Part shown: positions 7,524-16,600 of the stretch, piece by piece
Layout: each line of letters opens with the position of its first letter
How positions within the stretch are numbered: the first letter of the stretch is position 1
Assembly: GCF_014384765.1 (NCBI RefSeq)
Contig: NZ_JACRSP010000001.1
Coordinates: forward strand, 671,766 to 735,765
Length of the DNA: 64,000 nucleotides
Source of the DNA: Feifania hominis
Lineage (GTDB): Bacteria; Bacillota; Clostridia; Oscillospirales; Feifaniaceae
Direction: 5' to 3'
Notes under the pieces: generated by a model
What the model saw: only the letters and a program-made list of their open reading frames with translations
Database searches by the model: none
Told to the model about the DNA's origin: nothing
Made by a program: the position numbers and the translations under genes

Positions 7524-7600
7524 CGGGGTGTAGCGCAGTTTGGTAGCGCGCTTGGTTCGGGACCAAGAGGCCCCGGGTTCGAATCCCGGCACTCCGACCA
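7524..7600 (+). tRNA. tRNA-Pro(CGG)
   Basis: 77-nt cloverleaf. The acceptor stem CGGGGTG/CACTCCG closes with one G-T pair. The anticodon stem CTTGG/CCAAG encloses loop TTCGGGA, giving anticodon CGG (reads CCG, proline). The T-arm contains GGTTCGAATCC. The 3' CCA is encoded. Confidence 0.96.
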
Positions 7601-7601
7601 T

Positions 7602-7636
7602 GCCGCCGTAAGTTTTTACTTGCGGCGGCTTTTTTG
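7602..7636 (+). terminator. Terminator of tRNA-Pro
   Basis: 12-bp stem (7602-7613 with 7618-7629, one G-T pair), TTTT loop, then TTTTTT. Confidence 0.92.
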
Positions 7637-7721
7637 TGATCTTTCATGCGATTTCCATCGCAAATATCACCGGCCACACACCTTGTGGAACCAAGCTGTC
7701 AGCGCTCATCCCTTGCAAGCC

Positions 7722-7748
7722 GAGGCCCGCTCATATCGAGCGGGCCTC
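7722..7748 (-). terminator. Hairpin after the collagen-like gene
   Basis: Perfect 11-bp stem GAGGCCCGCTC (7722-7732) with 7738-7748, located 22 nt past the collagen-like stop. The tail on the minus strand is not T-rich, so termination efficiency is uncertain. Confidence 0.55.
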
Positions 7749-7769
7749 TTTGGATCATATGATGTTGTG

Positions 7770-9344
7770 CTAAGTCGCATCGCCCAGACGCATGACACTC
7801 GCAGAAATTTCACGGAGTGTAAAGCCTGCCGCGCTGGTGCGAATTTGAAGGGTTGCCGGGCCGTCTGCACGCAACGGCACAGCAAACATGACTGTGGCGG
7901 TCTCCGCCGTAGCCGTAAAGGTATGCGCCGTTATAGCCCCTGTCACGGGTACGCCGTTCTGATAGAGGCGAAGAGACAATGTCGCCGGAATCGAAGTTCC
8001 CACTCCAAGTCCAGCCACGCCATGGAATATCACCTCATAGATGCCCGGCCGGTTGATTTGAATATCTGCCGTCCCAGCCGCATGTGTGATGGAGGTCCCA
8101 CTGATCAACGGATTATCGCTGAAAATCAAAGCGCCTACACTCGCACTTGACTGGGGAATCTCATCCACTGTAGCGAGAACATCCGGGGCTTCTCCTCCTC
8201 CCGATTCACCTCTTGGAATGACAAAGTCAAAAATGGCATTTTCGTCAGTGCCGACATTGGTGACCTCGGCTTGCGATCCGGGCGGACTGGTTGTAACAGT
8301 TCCAATCTGTATTGTTGCGGCGGCACCGGTCGGGCCCGTTTCGCCAGTTGTGCCCGTCGGCCCGGTCTCACCAACTGCACCATCGGCACCCGTTATGCTC
8401 GCCCCTGTTGCACCGTCGGCTCCAGTGGCACCCGCTTCACCTGTTGCGCCGACCGCACCGGCGGCGCCCGTCGCCCCGGTTGCTCCCGTGGCACCGGTCG
8501 GTCCGATCTCCCCGACAACTCCATCGGCTCCTGTAGCTCCGGTTGCGCCCGTAGCGCCAGTCACTCCGGTTGCACCTGCTGCACCGGTCGGACCGATCTC
8601 ACCGACAACTCCGTCGGCTCCAGTGGCCCCGGTTGCTCCCGTAGCGCCAGTCACTCCGGTCGCACCCGCTGCACCGGTCGGACCGATCTCACCGGCAACT
8701 CCATCGCCTCCGGTGGCTCCGGTTGCGCCAGTTGCCCCGGTTGCACCGGTAGGCCCGGTCGCGCCGGTCTCACCATCAGCTCCATCTGCTCCCGTTGCGC
8801 CCGTCGCACCCGTTATACTCGCGCCGGTAGCACCGGTTGCACCTGTGGGACCTGTCGGGCCAATTTCACCGGCGGCTCCATCCGCTCCCGTTGCGCCTGT
8901 CGCACCTGTCATACTCGCGCCAGTGGCACCGGTTGCACCTGTAACCCCAGTCGCACCGGTTCCACCGACAGCTCCTGTCGCTCCGGTGGCGCCTGTCGCA
9001 CCCGTTACACTCGCGCCAGTGGCACCGGTTACGCCCGTCGCGCCGGTCGGGCCGATTTCACCGAAAGCTCCGGTCGCACCGGTAGCTCCGGTCGCGCCGG
9101 TAACACTCACACCAGTGGCGCCGGTTGTGCCTGTTGCGCCAGTCGCACCTCTTGTCCCTGTGGCACCGGTTGCACCCGTCGTTCCGGCAGGACCGATGGG
9201 GCCCTGTGAGCCGATGGTGCCGGTGGCACCTGTCGCGCCGGTTGCGCCCGTGGGCCCGGTGATGCCCGACGGACAGGGACACGAGGGCGAGCACGGTATC
9301 GGGCAAGGTGTCGGGCATGTCCCCCGACCTTGACAATTATTCAT
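7770..9344 (-). CDS. Collagen-like (BclA-type) surface protein
   Basis: A 524-residue protein in three parts. Residues 1-26 form a Cys/Pro-rich head (Cys4, 10, 14, 18, 22, 24). Residues 27-340 are about 104 uninterrupted Gly-X-Y triplets, mostly GAT, GPT and GVT, i.e. threonine-rich as in Bacillus BclA where the threonines can be glycosylated. Residues 341-524 form a globular C-terminal domain with a [19 protein letters not shown] linker and a jelly-roll-like tail like the BclA trimerisation domain. There is no classical signal peptide, as for exosporium proteins. Start ATG 9344 follows GGAGGG by 6 nt. A CATATACT element 36 nt upstream hints at a late sporulation promoter. An exosporium or hair-like filament role is inferred. 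Confidence 0.88.
   Translation of the reverse strand: MNNCQGRGTCPTPCPIPCSPSCPCPSGITGPTGATGATGATGTIGSQGPIGPAGTTGATGATGTRGATGATGTTGATGVSVTGATGATGATGAFGEIGPTGATGVTGATGASVTGATGATGATGAVGGTGATGVTGATGATGASMTGATGATGADGAAGEIGPTGPTGATGATGASITGATGATGADGADGETGATGPTGATGATGATGATGGDGVAGEIGPTGAAGATGVTGATGATGATGADGVVGEIGPTGAAGATGVTGATGATGATGADGVVGEIGPTGATGATGATGAAGAVGATGEAGATGADGATGASITGADGAVGETGPTGTTGETGPTGAAATIQIGTVTTSPPGSQAEVTNVGTDENAIFDFVIPRGESGGGEAPDVLATVDEIPQSSASVGALIFSDNPLISGTSITHAAGTADIQINRPGIYEVIFHGVAGLGVGTSIPATLSLRLYQNGVPVTGAITAHTFTATAETATVMFAVPLRADGPATLQIRTSAAGFTLREISASVMRLGDAT
8491..8760 (-). repeat. Three 90-bp tandem repeats inside the collagen region
   Basis: GCACCGGTCGG recurs at 8491, 8581 and 8671, exactly 90 bp apart, with near-identical flanks. 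Each unit encodes 30 residues (ten triplets, core [16 protein letters not shown]). It is a recent duplication that keeps the triplet frame. Confidence 0.85.
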
Positions 9345-9380
9345 AGTATTCCCTCCAGTTGCAAATAAAGGTCTCCATAC

Positions 9381-9388
9381 AGTATATG
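9381..9388 (-). promoter_or_regulatory. CATATACT element upstream of the collagen-like gene
   Basis: The minus strand reads CATATACT 36 nt before the start codon, the same sequence and distance as at 2636 ahead of the Cys-rich gene. It resembles the -10 of sigma-E/K promoters; no clear -35 is seen. Confidence 0.3.
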
Positions 9389-9449
9389 TGCGCCGCCCTC
9401 ATCGGGAAGAAGCTGTTTGCACGCCGTATTGAAAGCGGCCGGTCTCTCA

Positions 9450-9478
9450 TAGACAGGAAAGCGTCTTCGCGGTATAAT
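9450..9478 (+). promoter_or_regulatory. Promoter of the SLH-M13 peptidase gene
   Basis: TAGACA (9450-9455), 17-nt spacer, perfect TATAAT (9473-9478); the leader to the start codon is about 115 nt. Confidence 0.7.
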
Positions 9479-9601
9479 AACAGAGTAGCTGTTATTATGA
9501 AACGCAGGCTGTGCTCTCGCCCCTTGCCGGGCAAGTCCCTGTGGGCCGGCTGAGAACATGGCTGCATGATTGCTGATCCGATTGAGAAAGGTGGAAAACA
9601 G

Positions 9602-11959
9602 ATGAAACAACTTCAAAAACTGACCGCTGTTCTGCTGAGCATGCTGCTCATTCTAAGTGCATTTCTTCCCGCTTTTGCTGCGCAGAATGAGCCCCTGGCC
9701 CGCGGTGACGCGGCGCAGCTCATTCTCGACGCTGCAGACGACTACCGCGCCGGGCTCACCCTCGGCGACATCATCAAGGGATATGAAGACGGTGAGCTGC
9801 GCGAGAGTGCGCCCGTCACACTTGTAGAAGCCGCTACCATGCTCAGCCGCGCTTTCGGCACTCTCCCCACGCCGGTGGGTGACAATCTGAGAACCGGCGT
9901 CTTTGTCGATGCATTTTCCGACGTTCCCGCCTGGGCACTGCAGGATGTGGGCAATCTGCGCAGCGCAGGGCTCCTCGTCCCTAAGGCCGACGGCTCGCTC
10001 GGCGCCTCAGAGACACTCACTGCCGATGAACTGGAAACGCTTCTGCGCCGTATCTGGTCGCTCTACGGCACCAATCTCAAGGATGATTTTTATGCTGCCG
10101 TAAACAAGGAAGCTCTTGATGAGAGCACCATCGCGGCAGGTGAGATGACGACCAACGCCTTTACCGCACTCGCCGCGCTCAACAGCGCGCGTCTGACCGA
10201 GATCATCAACGAAATCAAGGACGGCAGCTACGCCGCCGGCACCAAAGAGCAGAAAATCGCCGACTTTTACCGTTCGGTCTCCGATATGGAGGCCCGCAAC
10301 GCGGCCGGTATCGATCCCATCGCCCCCTATCTCACCATGATCGACGAAATTGAGTCAGTCAACGACCTCGAGCAGGTCGAGAAGACTCTCTTTGCCGAGC
10401 TCGGGATGAGCGGTCTGATCGGCTTTGCGTACACAGCCGACCTCAAGGACAGCAGCCGCTACATTCTCTACCTGGGCACGATGAGCCCCGCCCTGACCAA
10501 AGATGTCTACGCTGCGGATGAGGGCGCTCAAAAAGAGGCCTATTTGAACTATCTGGCGACCCTGCTTCGTCTGTCAGGCGAATCCGAGCAGGACGCTGCA
10601 CAACACGCTCTGGACTACTACACACTCGAGAAAGCTCTCTCCCCAAGTGCACTCGACCCGCAGGACCAGGGAAATGTCGACAAGATCTACAATCTCTACA
10701 CGCTCGATCAGGTCAAAGCCCTCTACCCTGCCCTCGATTTGGAATCTCTGCTCAGCGCAGCGGGCTATCAGTTCAACGGTTCCGCCATGGTGATGGACAA
10801 AGGGCTCTTTGAGGCCTTTGCACCCTACTATTGCGATGAACAGATCGATCTGCTCAAAACGGTTCTCAAGCTCTCGCTTCTCTCGAGCTATGGTGTGACC
10901 CTCTCGCAGGATTTCACCGACGCCTCCAATCTCTTCTCGCAGCAGTACTATGGCATAGAGGGCAGCAAGACACCCGAAGAGACCGCGATGACCATGGTGC
11001 AAAATGTCATGACCGACTATCTCGGCGAGCTCTTCTGCGAGAGATATTTCTCCGAAGAGGCCAAAAAGGATGTCGAATCCATGATCGCCGACTTCATTGA
11101 AATTTACAAACAGCGCATCACCGCGCTCGACTGGATGAGCGAGTCGACAAAGGCCATGGCCCTTAAAAAACTTGACACCATGGCGGTGCACATCGGCTAT
11201 CCCGATGAGTGGGACAGCTACATGGATGATCTAACCATTCTCGCTCCGCAGGACGGCGGCAGCTTCTTTCAAAACTACTGTACGCTCTCAAGAGCCTCCT
11301 ACGCAGAGAATGCCGCGCTGGGCGGCAAGGAGGTCGACCGCGACAGCTGGATCATGACCGCCTACACAGTCAACGCCATGTACAGCGCCACGAGCAACTC
11401 CATCTGGTTCCCTGCCGGCATCCTGCAGGCGCCGTTCTATGACGTCAATGCCAAACACGAGGCCAACCTTGGCGGCATCGGCGCGGTCATCGCCCATGAG
11501 ATCACCCACGCCTTTGACAACAACGGCGCGAAATTCGACGAAAAGGGCAATGCCGCCGACTGGTGGACCGAAGAGGACTACGCTGCGTTCTCCGCTCTGT
11601 GCGAAAAGGCAGCAGCCTACTACAACGGCTGGGAATCTGCGCCCGGAATTGTGAACAGCGGCATCCTGACGCTCAGTGAAAACGTGGCGGACCTCGGCGG
11701 CCTCGGCTGCGCCATCCAGGCCGCAGGCGAGCTTGAGAATCCCGACTACGACGCTCTGTTCAGGAACTGGGCGGCCATCTGGGAGATGACGGCAACCCGC
11801 AGTTATCTGCAGCTGCTCTCCGTGCTCGACGTGCACAGCGCCAACAAGGTCCGCACGAACCAGACACTCGCCTGCTTCGAAGAGTTTTACACCACCTATT
11901 CCATAGAACCGGGTGACGGTATGTATGTCGCTCCGGAGGACCGTGTGAAAATCTGGTGA
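9602..11959 (+). CDS. Secreted M13-family (neprilysin/PepO-like) zinc metallopeptidase with N-terminal SLH region
   Basis: A 785-residue exported endopeptidase. Residues 1-27 are a signal peptide (MKQLQKLTAVLLSMLL, cleavage near AFAA). Residues about 30-160 look like two SLH-type modules (ARGDAAQLILDAA, then VDAFSDVPAWALQDVGNLRSAG), which would hold the enzyme at the cell wall. The M13 domain starts near TNLKDDFYAAVNKEAL. It has NAMYSATSNSIWFPAGILQ, the zinc motif His632-Glu633-x-x-His636 and the third ligand Glu693 in ENVADLGG. The C-terminus is the usual VYPEDRVKIW-like end (VAPEDRVKIW). M13 enzymes cleave peptides up to a few kDa. ATG 9602 has AAAGGTGG upstream. It has its own promoter and terminator. 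SLH plus M13 in one chain is an uncommon arrangement to my knowledge. Confidence 0.9.
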   Translation: MKQLQKLTAVLLSMLLILSAFLPAFAAQNEPLARGDAAQLILDAADDYRAGLTLGDIIKGYEDGELRESAPVTLVEAATMLSRAFGTLPTPVGDNLRTGVFVDAFSDVPAWALQDVGNLRSAGLLVPKADGSLGASETLTADELETLLRRIWSLYGTNLKDDFYAAVNKEALDESTIAAGEMTTNAFTALAALNSARLTEIINEIKDGSYAAGTKEQKIADFYRSVSDMEARNAAGIDPIAPYLTMIDEIESVNDLEQVEKTLFAELGMSGLIGFAYTADLKDSSRYILYLGTMSPALTKDVYAADEGAQKEAYLNYLATLLRLSGESEQDAAQHALDYYTLEKALSPSALDPQDQGNVDKIYNLYTLDQVKALYPALDLESLLSAAGYQFNGSAMVMDKGLFEAFAPYYCDEQIDLLKTVLKLSLLSSYGVTLSQDFTDASNLFSQQYYGIEGSKTPEETAMTMVQNVMTDYLGELFCERYFSEEAKKDVESMIADFIEIYKQRITALDWMSESTKAMALKKLDTMAVHIGYPDEWDSYMDDLTILAPQDGGSFFQNYCTLSRASYAENAALGGKEVDRDSWIMTAYTVNAMYSATSNSIWFPAGILQAPFYDVNAKHEANLGGIGAVIAHEITHAFDNNGAKFDEKGNAADWWTEEDYAAFSALCEKAAAYYNGWESAPGIVNSGILTLSENVADLGGLGCAIQAAGELENPDYDALFRNWAAIWEMTATRSYLQLLSVLDVHSANKVRTNQTLACFEEFYTTYSIEPGDGMYVAPEDRVKIW

Positions 11960-11968
11960 TATTGCTGA

Positions 11969-11998
11969 GGGCCGGCCGCCATTCGGCCGGCCCTTTTT
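11969..11998 (+). terminator. Terminator of the M13 peptidase gene
   Basis: 10-bp all-GC stem (11969-11978 with 11984-11993) followed by TTTTT. Confidence 0.93.
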
Positions 11999-12012
11999 CA
12001 TGAGGTGATCGT

Positions 12013-12519
12013 TTGAAAAAGCTCATTGTCATAAACGGTACCATGGGTGTCGGTAAGAGCACGGTCTGCCGGGAGCTTACGAAACTTCTCACTCCCTGCG
12101 CCTGGCTCGACGGGGACTGGTGCTGGATGATGAACCCCTTTGCGGTGGATGACGAGAACATTGCGATGGTAACCGACAACATCTGTCATCTGCTGCGCGG
12201 CTTTCTTCAAAACTCCCATTTTGAGTATGTCATCTTCTGCTGGGTCATCCATGAGAAAGCCATACTCGACGGACTTCTCGCCCAGCTTGGCGATTTGGAC
12301 TACTCCCTGTCGGTCATCACCCTGAGTGCGTCGCCCGAAGCGCTTCAGGCCCGTCTTTTACGGGATGTGAGCGCCGGGCTGCGCGATGAGGGCATCGTCG
12401 CGCGCAGCCTTGCGCGACTGCCACTCTATGCGTCGATGGACACGTTTCATCTCGATGTCAGCGACCGGAGCGCCGCCGATGCCGCCTGCCAAATTGCCGC
12501 TCTAGTCAAAACAGAATAA
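12013..12519 (+). CDS. P-loop nucleotide kinase-like ATPase (AAA_33 type)
   Basis: A 168-residue cytoplasmic P-loop protein. Walker A is GTMGVGKST (residues 9-17). The following LDGDWCWMMNPF resembles the substrate-binding part of small nucleotide or shikimate kinases, and YVIFCWVIHE takes the Walker B position. Such proteins phosphorylate small molecules or antibiotics, or act in RNA repair; the substrate is not identifiable here. Start is TTG 12013 with GAGGTG 5 nt upstream and no better ATG nearby. The gene starts only 14 nt after the peptidase terminator, so it may depend on read-through or a promoter within the preceding gene. Confidence 0.7.
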   Translation: MKKLIVINGTMGVGKSTVCRELTKLLTPCAWLDGDWCWMMNPFAVDDENIAMVTDNICHLLRGFLQNSHFEYVIFCWVIHEKAILDGLLAQLGDLDYSLSVITLSASPEALQARLLRDVSAGLRDEGIVARSLARLPLYASMDTFHLDVSDRSAADAACQIAALVKTE

Positions 12520-12583
12520 ACTGCAACCTTTTTTCCCTGCCTGCGTCTAAGGCATCGTAAATGCTTTCAGGAGGAATACCCAC

Positions 12584-13312
12584 ATGAAACAGAAGAGATT
12601 GACCATACTTGCAGCGCTGCTCGCAGTTGTGATACTGCTCGGCACACTCGCCGGCTGTTCCACGCAGAAGCCGGACAGCGACCCGCCTCCGTCCGATGGA
12701 ACAGGCGAACCGGCGGCGCCCGGCGATGAGAACACCAACACGCCCTCCGACGGCAGTCAGGACGGCAGCGCAGACCCCGAGCCTGACGGCGGCAAGGATC
12801 CTGCCCCCGATGAAAATCCCACCCCGGATGACAAGCCGGATACCACACCAGATCCCAAGCCGGATACCAAGCCAGACCCCACTCCCGATCCTGACCCCAC
12901 CCCTGAGCCGGAACCTGTGCCCGAGTCCACAACACCCGAGGAGATTGTCGATAAAGTAAAGCTGACCTATCCGTCCTCCGGCACCATGTCCCTCTCGGAC
13001 TCCGAGCTGAAGACCTTTTACGGTATTGACCCCTCTCTTCTGGAGAGCTACTGCGTCGAGATCCCGACCATGAACATCAATGCCCATGAGATTGCGGTCT
13101 TCCTACTCAAGGACAGCGCCGACTCCAAAGCCGTCATGGAGGCCTGCAAGACCCGTGCCGAGGCCATTCAAAAGACCTTTGAGGACTATCTGCCAGACCA
13201 GTTTGATATCGCCTCAAACCCTGTCATCAAATCCTCCGGCCGATATGTCTATTTTGTCATTGATGAAAATGCCGAAGAAATCGGCAAAATCATTTCCGGC
13301 TGTATTAAATAA
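12584..13312 (+). CDS. DUF4358 lipoprotein
   Basis: A 242-residue lipoprotein. The signal ends in the lipobox LAGC, with lipidated Cys25. Residues about 26-120 are a low-complexity Pro/Asp/Glu linker (repeats of PDPTPDP and KPDTKPD type) that would span the cell wall. Residues about 123-242 form the DUF4358 domain (FYGIDPSLLESYCVEIP, NINAHEIAVFLLKD, IIKSSGRYVYFVID-like end). The function of DUF4358 is unknown. AGGAGGAA lies 9 nt before ATG 12584. It follows the kinase gene by 64 bp and has its own terminator. Surface placement agrees with its SLH-carrying neighbours. Confidence 0.85.
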   Translation: MKQKRLTILAALLAVVILLGTLAGCSTQKPDSDPPPSDGTGEPAAPGDENTNTPSDGSQDGSADPEPDGGKDPAPDENPTPDDKPDTTPDPKPDTKPDPTPDPDPTPEPEPVPESTTPEEIVDKVKLTYPSSGTMSLSDSELKTFYGIDPSLLESYCVEIPTMNINAHEIAVFLLKDSADSKAVMEACKTRAEAIQKTFEDYLPDQFDIASNPVIKSSGRYVYFVIDENAEEIGKIISGCIK

Positions 13313-13323
13313 TCTACCCTCAG

Positions 13324-13356
13324 AAAAGAGACCGCGATGATCGCGGTCTCTTTTTT
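13324..13356 (+). terminator. Terminator of the lipoprotein gene
   Basis: 14-bp stem (13324-13337 with 13341-13354) ending in a run of six T. Confidence 0.9.
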
Positions 13357-13469
13357 ATCCACATTAGGTATAAAGCATCCATTCGCAGTAGATTTACCAA
13401 ATCGGTGTATTTTTTACGCTTATTTCAGTGGATTACCAGTAACTGTGGTGTTACCTTTTTATTGTATTG

Positions 13470-13580
13470 AGAATACAGTTGAAAATATGGGAAACCCGGA
13501 CAAAACTGCCGGCTGACGCAAAGGGCTTTCTTTCCACTGTAGGAAGAGTTGCAGGCTGCGTACACAGCCGCAAACACAAT
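13470..13580 (+). promoter_or_regulatory. Structured 5' leader of the SLH giant, riboswitch candidate
   Basis: The 345-bp gap before the SLH gene holds several hairpins: CAGTT/AACTG (13476-13480 with 13504-13508), CCGG/CCGG around ACAAAACTG, and GTTGC-A-GGCTG paired with CAGCC-GCAA (about 13549-13573). TGACGCAAAG (13514-13523) matches the most conserved piece of cyclic-di-GMP-I (GEMM) riboswitches, and GGGAAACC lies upstream as in that class. However, the pairing expected between those parts does not form, so the class is not established. A rho-independent terminator follows at 13599, as in transcription-controlled leaders. Confidence 0.3.
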
Positions 13581-13598
13581 GGCAGACAGTGGTTTTAA

Positions 13599-13631
13599 AG
13601 GACGGCTCCTTTGGGAGCCGTCCTGTTTTTT
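13599..13631 (+). terminator. Terminator in the leader of the SLH giant
   Basis: Perfect 11-bp stem (13599-13609 with 13614-13624), loop TTTG, then G and a T-run. It stands 28 nt before the start codon, so expression needs read-through or control at this point. Confidence 0.85.
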
Positions 13632-13658
13632 CCGAAAAAACAACGCGGAGGTTTTATT

Positions 13659-16600
13659 ATGAAGCACCGACTGAAAAAAGCAGCAGCCATATTTTTGGCC
13701 CTTGTTCTTGCACTCGGGCTCTGTCCCATGCACGTGTCGGCACAAGGCTGCGGCGTCACTCTAGATGGAACGCCCTACGACAGTCTCGCTCAGGCTTTGG
13801 CGGCAGTGGAAGATGGCGCAGAGGCCACCATCTCACTCTCAGAAGGCGAGCACTCATTTGACGGCTATGAAATTGCCGACGGCAAAAAAATAACCATCGT
13901 CGGCGCCGGTGAAGCGTCTACCACCATCACCACCTCCAACGTCTGTGCCTTTCACCTGGCAGGAGACGGTGCTTCGCTCACGCTCAGAGATCTCACTGTC
14001 AGCTCCACCGCCACCTCGGCGCGTGTCATTCGTCTGGTGGATGGAAATAACATGTCCTTTGCTGCCTCGCGTGTTACTCTGGCGACACCGGCAGGAAGCA
14101 GTGGAAATGTCGGCATTTACACCAATGGTTCCTGGAAAAATACAGCGCAACCGACCCGAGAGGGCCTTGTCATAACGCTCGACGACGTCACCTACCGTGC
14201 GGATAATGCTCTGACAGGACTCTATTTCCAGAATTCGACCGGCATTGATCTGCAGATGGATAACTGTGATTTCCTCGCAAATATGTATGCTGTCTATCTC
14301 CAGCAGGATACCGTTGCAACTGTTCAGATCACATCCTCTCTTCTTGAGGGTTGGGCGGCTTTCTATACGTTCTCTCTCAACTCCACAATCAACATCAACA
14401 ATAGTACCCTCATTGGCGTCAACCGCCAGCCCTATGTTGAAAATCAGAAAAATGATTTCTCCACCATTGCGGTGGACGGGGGTGGTTTAAACGGTCTTGA
14501 GGCAGGGCGTGCTGGCTGCGGCAATACTCTGACCATATCCGACAGCACGATCAAGGCTTCGACTACTGGCGGACGCTATCAGAACATTCTTGGCAGCTCC
14601 TATCTAGCTACCAAAAACCTCGTCAATTTTAATAACTGTCAGTTTGAGGTCTCTGGCGTTCTCCACGCGGATCTCGGCGGCGGTGCACTGCCGCCCGTCT
14701 ACAGCATGGACGACATCGAAAACCAAATCACCGTGAATGGATTGACCCTTGACGTCTCCTCGTCAGGCAATCCTAACCTCATTCCTGTAGCAAAGGTACG
14801 TTCCACCGGCTACTCCACTTTGTCGGCTGCTTTCGCCACCGCACAGGATAAGGATACCGTGACCCTTTTGGAAAACGTGTCCACCGCTAGCGTCTCCGTC
14901 GTTGGGAAAGAGCTTCTGCTCGATCTGAACGGACACACTATAACAGGCAGTGAAAACAGTCTCTTTCGCATTGGCAACGGTACAGCCGGCAGCGGGAAGC
15001 TGACTGTCACTAACAGTACCACGCTTCCCGGAGGCGTAACCACTTCCCACAATCGAATCTTTCAGCTCTACGGCGGAGAACTCGTCCTTCAGAAAGGTAC
15101 CTTTACGCAGAGAGGACATGATACCACCATCATCGATCTGTTCGGCGATTCCGATACGAATGCGCAGCGTTTCAGTGTGTTGACGATCGACAAGGGTGTC
15201 GTCGTACAAGCTGCAGACGGCGCTACCGGCGTCTATGCTGTCAACATCTTCAATGAATCAGGTGGAAACAGTGTTCAGCCTGCCTCCGGTGTCGTCATAG
15301 ACATCGCTGGGGAAATTACCGATGTGGCTCTGGCCATGTATCTCCACGGCAACATTACGTCAGTAACCGGCTATGTACCTCAAATCACCGTTCGCGATAC
15401 AGCGCGCCTCGAAGCGGATTTTGGTATCTATGCCGCCGGTTATGGTGAGTGGTCTCTGACTGGCGGCAGCGTCAGCGGCAGCACTGGTGTGGAAATCCGC
15501 GGAGGAAAACTTAGTGTTTCGGGCAGTGCCGTCATTACGGGTACTGCTGTTCCAACCTCTGTTCTCCCCAATGGCAGCGGTACCACAACCGACGGCGCCG
15601 GTATTGGCATTGCCCAGCATACCACAAAACTCCCGCTTGAAGTCGACATCAGCGGCGGCACCATCAGCGGTTATACCGCGCTCTATCAGAGCAATCCCCA
15701 GGCCAATGACGATGAGAGCGTCAATAAAGTGAAAATCTCCGTTACAGACGGACGATTCAGCTGTGTCAACGGCGGAAGCAATGTCGTATACAGCGAAAAC
15801 AAGACCGGTTTTCTCAAGGGCGGTCACTTTACCTCGGATCCCACTGCATATGTGGCGCCCGGCTACGTCGTCATCGCTGGCAGCGAAACGGGCTACGCCT
15901 ACACTGTGCAGGAAAAGGCCGACGATGAAGTTATTGTAAAGCCTGCCGCCAAAGATCCCGTTGTGGAATCAACGATAGAAGATCCCGACGAAAAAGCGGT
16001 TGCCGAAGCAGTGGCCAGTACCGTAGACGCCCCCTCCATTGTGGACGCGGCTGGAAAAACCAACATCACCGATGCCGATAAGGATGCGGCTGTTTCCAAG
16101 GCACAGCAGGAACTTGGCACCAGCGAAGATATGATTATCTATACCCAGGCCTATCTGGAAATCAGACCGAGTGCCTACAGTGAGACCAAGAAAAAACTTG
16201 TCATGGATATTTCGCCAAAAATGCAGCTTGTGGTCTCCACTGCAGCGACAGCGGGCGAAATAACCGACTCAAATGCAGTATCTTACGGCAAGCCGAGAGA
16301 TCTAACCATCACCTCCCCTACCGTCATTACGCTGCAGTTGCCAGCTGGTTTTGCCAGTGAGGGAGAAACCGTCTACATCCAGCACGAGGCTTCCGATGGC
16401 AATATCTATTTTTACACGGCTGTCATGGAGAGTGACAACATCATTTCGTTCACATCGTTCCATGGGTTTAGTCCCTTTGCTTTTTCCCTGGTAAACGAGG
16501 CCGTGGCAGAGATTGGCTCAATTGGATATCCCACGCTTCAGGCTGCGGTGGACGCTGTCAGAGATGGAGAAACCATCAAACTTCTCGCCGACAACAGCGA

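Noticed and set aside
8330..9270. CRISPR-like regular repeat array
   Set aside because: The units vary, there are no unique spacers, and the frame encodes collagen triplets.
8086..9333. Long Ala/Pro-rich open frame opposite the collagen-like gene
   Set aside because: It is the reverse complement of Gly-X-Y codons; the repeat forces an open antisense frame. No ribosome site and no domain.
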